From Sporosarcina aquimarina (lineage in GTDB: Bacteria > Bacillota > Bacilli > Bacillales_A > Planococcaceae), in the NCBI RefSeq assembly GCF_023715615.1, contig NZ_JAMBOM010000001.1:1364001-1428000 (forward strand): a stretch of DNA of 64,000 nt, read 5' to 3'. A program made the translations under genes and the position numbers. Under the pieces are notes generated by a model. That model ran no database searches and was not told where the DNA came from. It saw only the letters and a list, made by a program, of their open reading frames with translations. The stretch's first letter is position 1. Every line of letters begins with the position of its first letter. Below are positions 8,035 through 15,748 of the stretch, piece by piece.

Positions 8035-8448
8035 ACGGATTATGAACTCGATCATATCGGAATCGCTGTCAGAAGTATTGAAGAAGCGCTTCCATTCTAT
8101 CTAGATATTTTGAATGGATCATTGGAGGATCAGTACACGAGTGATGTGCCGGGGGTTGAAGTGCGTGTAGCGGTTGTACAAACTAACGGACAAACCATTG
8201 AACTGCTTGAACCGACAAATCGAGATTCACCGATTGCGCGGTTTATTAGGCAAAAGGGGAAAGGTGTTCATCATATTGCATATCGTGTTGACGATTTAGA
8301 CAAAGCAATTCTGGATGCAAAAGAAAAAGGCATCCGTTTTCTTGAGGACACTTTACGCACGAACGTACGGGGACGACGACTCGTCTACTTAAATCCAGCC
8401 TCTACAGAGGGGACATTATTCGAGCTTTGTAGCTATCCTCAAGAGTAA
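8035..8448 (+). CDS. mce: Methylmalonyl-CoA epimerase-like VOC protein with ACG at the expected start
   Basis: Conserved sequence starts well before any ATG, GTG or TTG: codons from 8041 read YELDHIGIAVRSIEEALPFY, the family N-terminus. A strong AAGGAGG (8022-8028) stands six bases before ACG 8035, where a start codon is expected; the frame is open back to a TGA at 7996-7998 with no standard start. From 8035 the protein is 137 aa, normal for methylmalonyl-CoA epimerase. It ends KGVHHIAYRVDDLDKAI and LVYLNPASTEGTLFEL, holding the His and Glu metal ligands. The enzyme interconverts (S)- and (R)-methylmalonyl-CoA. No mutase lies nearby. It may use ACG, be weakly expressed, or be losing function. 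Confidence 0.7.
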   Translation, partial: TDYELDHIGIAVRSIEEALPFYLDILNGSLEDQYTSDVPGVEVRVAVVQTNGQTIELLEPTNRDSPIARFIRQKGKGVHHIAYRVDDLDKAILDAKEKGIRFLEDTLRTNVRGRRLVYLNPASTEGTLFELCSYPQE

Positions 8449-8471
8449 TGCCTCAATAGTTTTCAATGCAA

Positions 8472-8500
8472 AAAAACAGAGACAAGTTATCTCTGTTTTT
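8472..8500 (+). terminator. Rho-independent terminator after the epimerase gene
   Basis: AAAAACAGAGA (8472-8482) pairs with TCTCTGTTTTT (8490-8500) around a 7-nt loop, and TCTTTT follows. It lies between convergent genes and may serve both. Confidence 0.85.
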
Positions 8501-8525
8501 TCTTTTGTCTGCATGGAGCTCAAAC

Positions 8526-9554
8526 TTATTGAACAGTAATTTTTCCATTATCTGATCTTAGTCGGATTTTGTGATGACCTGCTCCAAACTCCGTACGTGA
8601 GTTGTTTTCTCCAAACACGTCTACACGCCCGTGAGCGGTTTTTGTTTGAATACTAACATTTGTAGGCTTTTCTTCAGTTTGAATCAGTATGCTACCGTTG
8701 TCTGTTTGCATATCAATGTTGCGATCTAGACTATTGGTAAGCAGTGTAATTCGTCCGTTGTCGGTTTCGCCAATGATGTTTCCGTTTACGTGACTCAGCT
8801 CAATTCGTCCGTTATCTGTTTCTACTCCAATTGCATCTGCATCGACATGACGCATTTCGATACGACCATTATCGGTTTTTGCGATGATCCGATCAGATTG
8901 TGTATTCGTTACTTCAATCCGGCCGTTATCCGTTTTTGACTCTAGTAAACGAGTGGCAATCTCTCGTAATTGAATCCGCCCATTATCGGAATATACTCGA
9001 AGTGATTGACTTAGTAACTTTTCTGCGGAGATTCTGCCGTTGTCCGTTTTCAAGGAAATGGAATCATACAGTTTCTTAGGTATAGAAACTTTCAATAGTA
9101 CACTTTTCATTGAAAAGCTGAACATCATAAATCGTGGGCGAAGACTCTTCAGCTTAACAACTAGTGCATTCCCATTTACTTCAGCGGACAATTTCAACTT
9201 ATCGTTACTTCCTTCCAGTTCTATTGTTGTGACATGATCTTCAGAAGGGAACAAGAGCAGAACTCCATGTTGAACGTCAATGGAAATATCTTTGAAACTA
9301 TCATCTTGGAGGCGAATGACTTCAGTAGTAGCATCTGTTTGAACTACTTTACTTGGTTCAGGGTAAGATGCGAGCAGTTCATTGGCAATTGATATAGGGG
9401 GTCCTAAAGACCCTGTAATTTCATCATCTGATTTTCCGTCTTCACGACCATCAACAAAGTATTCTCGGATGTCTTGTACGATGTCCTGACGCTCTTCTAA
9501 AGGGAGCCGGCTCAACAATCCTTCAAGTTCCGTAATGTATTGTTTTTCAGTCAT
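8526..9554 (-). CDS. DUF4097 beta-repeat protein with N-terminal HAAS/DUF1700-like domain
   Basis: From the ATG at 9554 (AAGGAGGG nine bases upstream) the protein has 342 aa. Residues 1-60 ([25 protein letters not shown], then [11 protein letters not shown]) resemble the HAAS/DUF1700 domain often paired with PadR regulators. The rest is a beta-strand repeat of the DUF4097 type, with a [TS]DNGRI-like motif recurring at least seven times from residue ~160 to the end (KTDNGRI, YSDNGRI, ETDNGRI and so on). No membrane helix is seen. Its start overlaps the end of padR by 8 bp, so the two are translationally coupled. The family is linked to envelope-stress sensing by context only. Confidence 0.85.
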   Translation of the reverse strand: MTEKQYITELEGLLSRLPLEERQDIVQDIREYFVDGREDGKSDDEITGSLGPPISIANELLASYPEPSKVVQTDATTEVIRLQDDSFKDISIDVQHGVLLLFPSEDHVTTIELEGSNDKLKLSAEVNGNALVVKLKSLRPRFMMFSFSMKSVLLKVSIPKKLYDSISLKTDNGRISAEKLLSQSLRVYSDNGRIQLREIATRLLESKTDNGRIEVTNTQSDRIIAKTDNGRIEMRHVDADAIGVETDNGRIELSHVNGNIIGETDNGRITLLTNSLDRNIDMQTDNGSILIQTEEKPTNVSIQTKTAHGRVDVFGENNSRTEFGAGHHKIRLRSDNGKITVQ

Positions 9555-9870
9555 TTTTGATACCCTCCTTGATAAGTGTGTTGACGCCTTGAGAAAAATG
9601 CTTCCATTCATTTAGTTGTTCATGTAAATATTCACGTCCTGTGTCCGTCAACTTGTAGTATTTTCGTGGCGGACCTTCTGTAGACTCTTTTAGATATGTC
9701 GTGAAATATCCTTCTTTAGTTAATCGTCGTAACAAGGGGTAGACGGAACCTTCTGAAATCGCAATTTGATTTGAAATTTTTTGTACCAATTCATAGCCAT
9801 AGCGATCCTGTTTGTCGAGAAGTACTAGCACGCAAAGGTTTAAGACACCTTTCTTAAACTGGATGTTCAC
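9547..9870 (-). CDS. PadR family transcriptional regulator
   Basis: A 107-aa protein with the PadR winged-helix pattern: [28 protein letters not shown] at the start, the recognition segment [19 protein letters not shown] near residues 37-55, and the wing with [16 protein letters not shown]. This is the short PadR class (PadR-s2), which typically represses its own operon. It is the first gene of a two-gene unit with the DUF4097 gene. The region upstream (9880-9960) has several AGTAC/GTACC-like words that could be operator parts, but no clear palindrome was established. Confidence 0.9.
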   Translation of the reverse strand: MNIQFKKGVLNLCVLVLLDKQDRYGYELVQKISNQIAISEGSVYPLLRRLTKEGYFTTYLKESTEGPPRKYYKLTDTGREYLHEQLNEWKHFSQGVNTLIKEGIKND

Positions 9871-10097
9871 AAATGTTTCCCACCTTTCGCTACCATTTAA
9901 TGAACAGTACTAATTTAAACAAAGTACCATTACTAATAGAATATCATGTAGTATTGTTCATTGCAAGGTACTGTCATATTTTTTTAAGTTACCTGGGATA
10001 TCCTATACCGATTGGCTGTTCTGTAAACCACTATGTAGTTTTGTTCGTAATGATTTATGAATATGTTAGAGCTCCATAAACTATTAAATTTATGAAT

Positions 10098-10139
10098 AGG
10101 CTGAGTCCCATTGTCATTACAACCAATGGGGCTCAGCCT
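10098..10139. terminator. Strong hairpin terminator downstream of yjcZ
   Basis: AGGCTGAGTCCCATTG (10098-10113) pairs with CAATGGGGCTCAGCCT (10124-10139), nearly perfectly. It lies just past the end of the - strand yjcZ-like gene. T-rich flanks are moderate. Confidence 0.65.
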
Positions 10140-10148
10140 GTTATTTGC

Positions 10149-10340
10149 TTAGCAATCGTTTTTGTGATGATGGTGGTCATTGTTATTAGAAGCAAAAGAA
10201 GCACCGATGATGATAAGTAGAATGAAAAGTACAACTAGTAGCGCAAAACCGCCTCCGTTACCTCGACCTCCGTAATTTCCACATTGAGGACCGTAACCTC
10301 CGTATCCGCCATAGCCGCAAGGATCACATCCATAACCCAT
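10149..10340 (-). CDS. YjcZ-family sporulation protein
   Basis: The true start is the ATG at 10340, behind GAGGAGGTG; a longer upstream frame is not supported. The 63-aa product begins MGYGCDPCGYGGYGGYG, a Gly/Tyr-rich head with Cys, and has one hydrophobic stretch GGFALLVVLFILLIIIGASF, the YjcZ signature, with a short His-rich tail (NNNDHHHHKNDC). YjcZ-like proteins are made during sporulation and are small spore or forespore membrane proteins of unknown role. The His-rich tail could bind metal. A Gly/Tyr-rich protein is encoded divergently. Confidence 0.85.
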   Translation of the reverse strand: MGYGCDPCGYGGYGGYGPQCGNYGGRGNGGGFALLVVLFILLIIIGASFASNNNDHHHHKNDC

Positions 10341-10573
10341 AGTATTCACCTCCTCAAACGTCCAGCTTAAAAGAGTAGTCATAAGCAGTTCGAGTAAATG
10401 GTTATCAGATCCGCTCATACCACCTCCACGTTGCCTATGTTGATAGAGTATGCAGGCTGCATATCAGTGACAGGGACATTCACACAATTCGTTTCTATTT
10501 GGGTGTTGTCCCTTTCGCAGAATCGAATGTGTTCATATACTGCTAGAGGGTGACTAAGATAGGAGGGTGAAAA

Positions 10574-10840
10574 ATGGCGAAGGAAAACATGTATCAGATG
10601 TGCAACCGTCATAGAGGGAAAGCAGTGATGATTCGTACAAAAGATGGCAAGGAACACCGCGGGATCATCCATCATGTGGATAATCGACAAGTATATTTGC
10701 AGCCAATGAATGGTGGAAGAAATTTAGGTGGATTCGGCTATGGATATGGTGGTTATGGATATCGAGGTAGAGGTTTTGGATTAGGTATCGCGTTAGGTGC
10801 AATTGCCACGCTAGCGGTACTCCCTTTCTTTTTTTGGTGA
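10574..10840 (+). CDS. Small protein with Sm-like core and Gly/Tyr-rich tail
   Basis: An 88-aa protein behind AGGAGGGTG. Residues 14-45 (GKAVMIRTKDGKEHRGIIHHV then VYLQPM) look like the Sm1 strand pattern of LSm/Hfq-like barrels. Residues 48-67 are Gly/Tyr/Arg-rich, and the last 20 are hydrophobic (GIALGAIATLAVLPFFFW). Similar small proteins exist in sporulating Bacillales without known function; a spore or envelope role is inferred from the divergent yjcZ neighbour. The Sm-like assignment is tentative. Confidence 0.65.
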   Translation: MAKENMYQMCNRHRGKAVMIRTKDGKEHRGIIHHVDNRQVYLQPMNGGRNLGGFGYGYGGYGYRGRGFGLGIALGAIATLAVLPFFFW

Positions 10841-10847
10841 TGATGGA

Positions 10848-10897
10848 CTAGGAAGGCAGCACTGAGTAACAAGTGTTGCTACCTTCCTAGTTTTTTT
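10848..10897. terminator. Terminator between convergent genes
   Basis: CTAGGAAGG at 10848-10856 pairs with CCTTCCTAG at 10882-10890. Inner bases GCAGCACT and AGTGTTGC extend the stem, and TTTTTTTG follows on the + strand. Confidence 0.85.
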
Positions 10898-10900
10898 GAG

Positions 10901-11689
10901 TTATTTAAGTGGTTGAAGATTTGCAATGACTTCTGCGTCAACCTTTAATAGATCGACAGTGCATAATTGGTTTTTATTTAGATAGTCCTCTACTAAATAA
11001 TAGCCAACACAGTAACCGGCCATTTTAGGAACACCTTTCCATCCGAATAAGAGTTGGTTGTGTAAAGGGTGAGATTTCCTTAGTTTTATTTTAGATAGAA
11101 TGGTCTTTTTCCAAATCTTCTCGAGATTTACTTTGGTATGCAGTTTTGTCCAAGATGCTGTATATGCCACTCCTAATCGTTCACGTACTGCATGCTCGGC
11201 TAGACCTTCTAGAATAATAGAGTCGAGCAATGTGAACGATTTCTCTGCCTTTTTTATATGCCATAGCCGACAAACATGATTATATTCATGGATGAATAAC
11301 GCTTTCAACTCACGTTCTGATATCGATTCAGGTACAAATAGGAAGAGTTTATCTGAAAATGCTAAGCCCGCTTTTCCATTCGTTCTACGCATTAACTCCT
11401 TATCGGCAGTGTTTGAAGGCAAAATGACAATGGGCACATCGGGTCCACTCCATTTTTCTCTAAGCGCTTGATGCTCCTTTTTCACAATGGTCCAAACATT
11501 GTTAAAGACCATAGTATCGACCAGTGTAGTTCCGTTTTTATCCAGTTCCTGATACATGCCATTCATACGAAAGTAATCATGAATTTCTAAAGCTGAAACA
11601 CCAGGGAATAAGGGTTTCAACTTTTTACATAACTCCATAGGATTATGATACAGGTCAATTAGCCATTCATCTGTTTTTATGACAGGCAT
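10901..11689 (-). CDS. DUF2268 putative Zn-dependent protease
   Basis: A 262-aa protein with the zinc-metallopeptidase motif HEYNH at residues 134-138 inside ELKALFIHEYNHVCRLWH. LLDSIILEGLAEHAVRERLG about 20 residues later supplies the third ligand Glu. This arrangement, with the LSK/W-rich C-terminal half, is typical of DUF2268 (YjaZ-like) proteins. No signal peptide is visible, so it is probably cytoplasmic. The substrate is unknown. The gene stands alone on this strand, with a terminator just downstream. Confidence 0.8.
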   Translation of the reverse strand: MPVIKTDEWLIDLYHNPMELCKKLKPLFPGVSALEIHDYFRMNGMYQELDKNGTTLVDTMVFNNVWTIVKKEHQALREKWSGPDVPIVILPSNTADKELMRRTNGKAGLAFSDKLFLFVPESISERELKALFIHEYNHVCRLWHIKKAEKSFTLLDSIILEGLAEHAVRERLGVAYTASWTKLHTKVNLEKIWKKTILSKIKLRKSHPLHNQLLFGWKGVPKMAGYCVGYYLVEDYLNKNQLCTVDLLKVDAEVIANLQPLK

Positions 11690-11819
11690 CGCAGCACTCC
11701 TCTTTAACTTATTGTATGCATTTGTTTACTCAAGGACTCTTGTAACCGTGTTTGTGGATTAGAAAATGTTCATCTTTCGCTTCTTTGCATATCTATAACA
11801 GGAGAGGAAGTGAAAGTAT

Positions 11820-12533
11820 TTGGATAAAACTTACTTATCTTGTTTAGCTGAATTTGGAATAGGAGGAGCTCATCCAGGAGGTCTTCAACTTACTAAAAAA
11901 TTGTTAACCGATGAAAGGTTCGATGAGAACACAGTTGTGTTGGATGTAGGATGTGGGACGGGGCAAACAGCTGCCTATCTTGCGAAGGAATTCGAGTGTC
12001 AGGTCATCGCGATAGACAATAATCCATTGATGGTTGAGAAAGCTAAGGAACGTTTTGTAAATTTACAGAAAGAAATAAATATCGAAGTTGCAGATGTTCA
12101 AAGATTGTCCTTTGAAAAAGGGTCAATTGACGTGATCCTTTCTGAGTCCGTACTTTCTTTTACAGACCCTACTATCAGTATCCCTGAGATAACAAGAGTA
12201 TTAAAAGAAAACGGAAGGCTTTTTGCAATCGAGATGGTTCTAGAACTACCGTTGAACGCTGAGGGGAGGAGAGAGATCAGCGAGTTTTACGGATTGGGTC
12301 AAATTTGGACTGTGGAGGAATGGAGAAGGGCTTTTCTTGCGTCAGGTTTAGCAGTTGAGTCAATCGAAGTACCTGACTTAGAGGCCAATAGCCATGATAG
12401 TGAAACTGCTACTGATTTTTCACTATCAGAATCGATAGATGAAGCGTTTTACGATATTTTGAGCAAGCACTTTGTATTGACGGAAAACTATAAGGATCAT
12501 TTAGGTGTCCGTATTTTTAAATGCATGAAGTAA
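11820..12533 (+). CDS. Class I SAM-dependent methyltransferase
   Basis: A 237-aa Rossmann-type methyltransferase. Motif I is VLDVGCGTGQTAAYLAKEF near residues 40-58, motif II VIAIDNNPLMVEKAKERF follows, and DVILSESVLSFTD holds the region IV/post-II strand. The start is TTG 11820, with AGGAGAGGAAG upstream. The substrate is unknown; the N-terminal GIGGAHPGGLQLTKKLL is common in small-molecule or rRNA-unrelated methyltransferases of Bacillales. A GNAT gene follows 18 bp later. Confidence 0.88.
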   Translation: MDKTYLSCLAEFGIGGAHPGGLQLTKKLLTDERFDENTVVLDVGCGTGQTAAYLAKEFECQVIAIDNNPLMVEKAKERFVNLQKEINIEVADVQRLSFEKGSIDVILSESVLSFTDPTISIPEITRVLKENGRLFAIEMVLELPLNAEGRREISEFYGLGQIWTVEEWRRAFLASGLAVESIEVPDLEANSHDSETATDFSLSESIDEAFYDILSKHFVLTENYKDHLGVRIFKCMK

Positions 12534-12551
12534 AAGACTTGGAGGAGAATA

Positions 12552-12995
12552 ATGGAGATCCGATTGGCCAAGGAGAAGGAAATGTTAGAGATTTTATCTC
12601 ATTGGAAAGCTGTCATGGCAGAAGCTACAGCAGGGTACTTAGAAAAGAATCCGGAGAGTGAACTCACACCCTTAGCTCCATTTTTCTATAATGACTTTGA
12701 TTATTTGGTTTCGGTAGAAGAGGGAACGGTTCAAGGTTGGATTGGAACAGGAGAAATCCGCGATGCCCATATTTATGAATTGAAAGGATTCATATCTGAA
12801 CTGTATGTACTACCAGCGTTCAGGAAACAAGGGATTGGCCGAAAACTTTGTCAGGAAGCAATCAATAAGTTCAACGAGGCAAATTATGACTCTGTTCAAT
12901 TAAACGTGTTCAAAGGAAATGATGCAAAGTACCTTTATGAGAATTTAGGATTTTCTGAAGTGAGTTGTTTGATGGAGCTAAGATTGGACTCGTAG
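12552..12995 (+). CDS. GNAT N-acetyltransferase
   Basis: A 147-aa acetyltransferase with ELYVLPAFRKQGIGRKLCQEAI near residues 86-107, containing the acetyl-CoA-binding R-K-Q-G-I-G loop, and AKYLYENLGFSEVSCLMEL near the end. GGAGGAGAAT precedes the ATG. It probably shares a transcript with the methyltransferase upstream. The substrate is unknown. From its stop to 13198 (about 200 bases) I see no gene. Confidence 0.87.
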   Translation: MEIRLAKEKEMLEILSHWKAVMAEATAGYLEKNPESELTPLAPFFYNDFDYLVSVEEGTVQGWIGTGEIRDAHIYELKGFISELYVLPAFRKQGIGRKLCQEAINKFNEANYDSVQLNVFKGNDAKYLYENLGFSEVSCLMELRLDS

Positions 12996-13198
12996 TAAAC
13001 GTTGTATTTTCAGTTTTTTAACTAAGATAGATCCACATTGAGGAAGGCAGTTTTGAGTTAGAAGAATTACAAAGCACAAGTTACATGATTCCTTGAAAAG
13101 AGTAAGCTAATGACGTAATTAAAATGCAGCTAATACGATGGGGAATTATAGCAGGAAATGAATTGGAGTAGTAAATATCTTGTCTGATTAGAGTTTTC

Positions 13199-13227
13199 TT
13201 GCAAGTCTATCAATAATGTGTTAAAAT
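13199..13227 (+). promoter_or_regulatory. SigmaA-type promoter for the leader ORF and ABC-F gene
   Basis: TTGCAA (13199-13204) and TAAAAT (13222-13227) are separated by exactly 17 bp. The leader ORF starts 33 bp downstream. Confidence 0.65.
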
Positions 13228-13259
13228 AATAGCAACTATTCTGAACGGAGGTGGAAAGA

Positions 13260-13400
13260 ATGAACAAGACAGTCGCGCTGACAGGTGTACAAGTAGATAC
13301 TGCCATGTATTTTGCACGTGTCATTACTTTCGTTTTTTTGGAGAACGGGATACGTATGTCCATTTTTACAAAACCAAAAAATGATAGCGCAACTGATTAA
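13260..13400 (+). CDS. 46-residue leader ORF upstream of the ABC-F gene
   Basis: A short ORF with a very good ribosome binding site (CGGAGGTGG, 7 bases before the ATG) encodes 46 residues starting MNKTVALTGVQVDTAMYF and ending TKPKNDSATD. Its stop lies 16 bases before a strong intrinsic terminator, and the ABC-F gene starts 38 bases after that. This promoter-uORF-terminator-ABC-F order matches ribosome-mediated attenuation, in which an antibiotic stalls the ribosome on the uORF and prevents the terminator from forming. No homologous leader peptide is recognised. A fortuitous small ORF is the alternative. Confidence 0.6.
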   Translation: MNKTVALTGVQVDTAMYFARVITFVFLENGIRMSIFTKPKNDSATD

Positions 13401-13416
13401 CTTCATTCTTTTCACG

Positions 13417-13449
13417 AAAAGACTGCTTGTTAACAGGCAGTCTTTTTTG
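13417..13449 (+). terminator. Intrinsic terminator (putative attenuator) before the ABC-F gene
   Basis: AAAAGACTGC (13417-13426) pairs with GCAGTCTTTT (13437-13446), the loop itself contains TGTTAACA, and a T run follows. It lies between the leader ORF and the ABC-F start, so readthrough from the promoter at 13199 must be regulated or incomplete. Confidence 0.8.
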
Positions 13450-13486
13450 TTTGCCTGAAATCAGTGCGCTCCTGGAGGCACTCATT

Positions 13487-15103
13487 ATGCATATTAAAGC
13501 TGAAAATCTTACAAAATCTTTTGGCGGTACAGTCATATTGGAAAAACTGACCATGGAAGTGAATTCTGGAGAACATGTGGCACTTGTTGGTCGAAACGGT
13601 TGTGGAAAAACGACACTATTAAGTTTACTTGCGCGTGTTGAATCTCCTGACGAGGGTCGTATTATTCAAGCAAAGGACAGCAAAATCGGATATTTGCATC
13701 AGATTCCTTCCTATCCAGATCACCTTGTTAGAGATGTTTTGCTGGAGGCGTTTAGTGAGTTGCTTGCAATTGAACGCCGAATGAAAGAACTTGAATTACA
13801 AATGGCAACCGATAGTTCGGAACGAATTCTTAGTCAATATGGGGAACTCCAAGAGAATTATTTGGAACTTGGAGGCTATGAGATGGAATCCAAGTTAACT
13901 AGCATCTCGAATGGATTAGGGATTATGCACTTTTTCCAGCAGCAATTTGATGCGTTAAGCGGTGGTGAGAAAACAAAAGTGATGTTGGGCCAAATCTTAC
14001 TGAAAAATCCGGATATCCTTCTTTTGGATGAACCGACAAATCATCTGGATTTATCTGCCATTGAATGGCTAGAACAACACCTGCAACAATTCCCAGGAAC
14101 TGTCGTACTCGTTTCTCATGACCGTCAATTCATGAACCGTGTCGTTAAGAAAGTCATTGAGTTAGAAGATGGCCAATGCTGGCTGAGTCACGGAAATTAC
14201 GACGCCTTCCTATTGAATCGAGAAGCTAAATTGGAACAACAGTTTTCGGAGTACAAAGAGCAGCAAAAGAAAATCAAGAAAATCAGGGAGGCAATTCGCA
14301 GACTGCGTCAATGGGCAAATGAAGCTTCACCACCAAATCCAGATTTATTCCGAAAGGCGAAGTCCATGGAGAAGATGTTAGCGAGGATTGAAGTCGTCAA
14401 AAAGCCGAAAACAGAGAAAGCAATGCGACTACGCTTAGAAGCAAGTGACCGTAGCGGAAAAGAAGTCGTACGGATCGAACAGTTAACTCATCGTTTTGCT
14501 TTGGAACAGCCACCGATTTTCGATGGGATTTCTATGTCAGTGTACTGGCAAGATCGCATAGCGATAGTCGGGAATAACGGAACGGGTAAGTCTACGCTAT
14601 TGAAAATGATCATGAACCAGTTAGTTCCGTCTGAAGGAGGAATTCACATAGGCAGCAATGTCACAATCGGATACTTGGCTCAGCAATTTGAAACACTTAA
14701 CGATGAACTGCGCTTAATAGATGCCTTCCGTGAAGAAATTGAGATGACGGAACCCGATGCCCGCCACGTTCTCGCACAGTTTCTTTTCTACGGTCATGAT
14801 GTTTTTAAGAAAGTGAAAGACTTAAGTGGAGGAGAGAAGATGCGACTTCGACTCGCGCAGCTGATGCAACAAGATATTAACTTGCTAATTTTAGATGAAC
14901 CAACAAACCATTTGGATATTGAGAGTCGGGAAGTCCTGGAAGATACGCTTGGAAATTTTGAGGGCACTATGATTGCAGTGAGTCACGATCGCTATTTTTT
15001 GCAAAAGCTATTCACGAAAATTGCGTGGATCGATCAAAAAAAGATGACGGTACACGAGGGTGATTTTGTATTTGCACAGAGAAAGCAAGTTGGGCATGAA
15101 TGA
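13487..15103 (+). CDS. ABC-F family ATPase, probable antibiotic-resistance ribosomal protection type
   Basis: From the ATG at 13487 (CTGGAGGC upstream) the 538-aa protein holds two ABC ATPase domains and no membrane segment. Walker A sites are GRNGCGKT (~residue 35) and GNNGTGKS (~361). The signatures are LSGGEK (~156 and ~445), each followed by LDEPTNHLD. Between them lies the charged helical linker (about residues 240-320, with KEQQKKIKKIREAIRRLRQW) that in ABC-F proteins reaches towards the ribosomal peptidyl-transferase centre. Members either act as translation factors or displace macrolide, lincosamide, pleuromutilin or phenicol drugs. The attenuator-like leader favours the resistance type; the drug class cannot be told. 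Confidence 0.88.
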   Translation: MHIKAENLTKSFGGTVILEKLTMEVNSGEHVALVGRNGCGKTTLLSLLARVESPDEGRIIQAKDSKIGYLHQIPSYPDHLVRDVLLEAFSELLAIERRMKELELQMATDSSERILSQYGELQENYLELGGYEMESKLTSISNGLGIMHFFQQQFDALSGGEKTKVMLGQILLKNPDILLLDEPTNHLDLSAIEWLEQHLQQFPGTVVLVSHDRQFMNRVVKKVIELEDGQCWLSHGNYDAFLLNREAKLEQQFSEYKEQQKKIKKIREAIRRLRQWANEASPPNPDLFRKAKSMEKMLARIEVVKKPKTEKAMRLRLEASDRSGKEVVRIEQLTHRFALEQPPIFDGISMSVYWQDRIAIVGNNGTGKSTLLKMIMNQLVPSEGGIHIGSNVTIGYLAQQFETLNDELRLIDAFREEIEMTEPDARHVLAQFLFYGHDVFKKVKDLSGGEKMRLRLAQLMQQDINLLILDEPTNHLDIESREVLEDTLGNFEGTMIAVSHDRYFLQKLFTKIAWIDQKKMTVHEGDFVFAQRKQVGHE

Positions 15104-15113
15104 GGAGGTCGTT

Positions 15114-15635
15114 ATGCATCGAATTCTAGTGATGGGAGTTTCTGCGGGGGCGGGGAAATCGACTTTTGCTCGTACCTTAGGAGAAAAGCTTAATTATCCA
15201 GTTACTTATTTAGATCGTCTATTTTTTGAACCTGGTTGGAAAGAGGTTGCTGAGGAAGTATTTGAACAACGTCAAGTTGAAGCGACATCAGGTTCCAATT
15301 GGATTATAGAAGGAAACTATTCCAGGACAGTATCAGTACGTGAAAAACGTGCTGATACTATTGTTTACTTGGAACTCCCTCTCTACCTGTGCTTGTATCG
15401 TGTGCTAAAACGGCGCATTCGATATCATCGTCAAACGAGACCTGAACTAGGAAAAGAATGTCCTGAAAAATTGGACTGGGAATTCTTTAAGTATATCGTC
15501 ACTACGTATAGACGTCGAAAACTAGAGATGCAGGGTCGGATGCGCCGATATGCAGATGAAGGGAAAAGGGTGTTCCATCTTCAATCACGGCGACAAATAA
15601 GAGATTTTCTTAGAAATTTGAACAAACATACATGA
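15114..15635 (+). CDS. P-loop kinase-like protein (FlaR/adenylate-kinase-like)
   Basis: The start is ATG 15114, behind GAGGAGGTC, 10 bp after the ABC-F stop; a frame from 15060 overlaps that gene and is rejected. The 173-aa product begins with a strand and the P-loop GVSAGAGKST, then LDRLFFEPGW, WIIEGNY and TIVYLELPL. This is the pattern of small AAA/adenylate-kinase-like proteins annotated as DNA topology modulation protein FlaR. They are probably nucleotide or small-molecule kinases of unknown substrate. It likely shares the ABC-F transcript. Confidence 0.8.
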   Translation: MHRILVMGVSAGAGKSTFARTLGEKLNYPVTYLDRLFFEPGWKEVAEEVFEQRQVEATSGSNWIIEGNYSRTVSVREKRADTIVYLELPLYLCLYRVLKRRIRYHRQTRPELGKECPEKLDWEFFKYIVTTYRRRKLEMQGRMRRYADEGKRVFHLQSRRQIRDFLRNLNKHT

Positions 15636-15637
15636 AA

Positions 15638-15664
15638 GAGCTGCCTAAGCAGTTCGTTTTATTT
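15638..15664 (+). terminator. Terminator after the P-loop kinase gene
   Basis: GAGCTGC pairs with GCAGTTC (one G-U) around CTAA, followed by GTTTTATTTG. The repeat array begins about 80 bases downstream. Confidence 0.65.
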
Positions 15665-15748
15665 GTGTGTACAATACTTTTAGGTATTACTGTATAGAAT
15701 TAAGAGTGATTTTGAGGGTGAAGAGGAGGATTTATTATTGGGGCTTAG

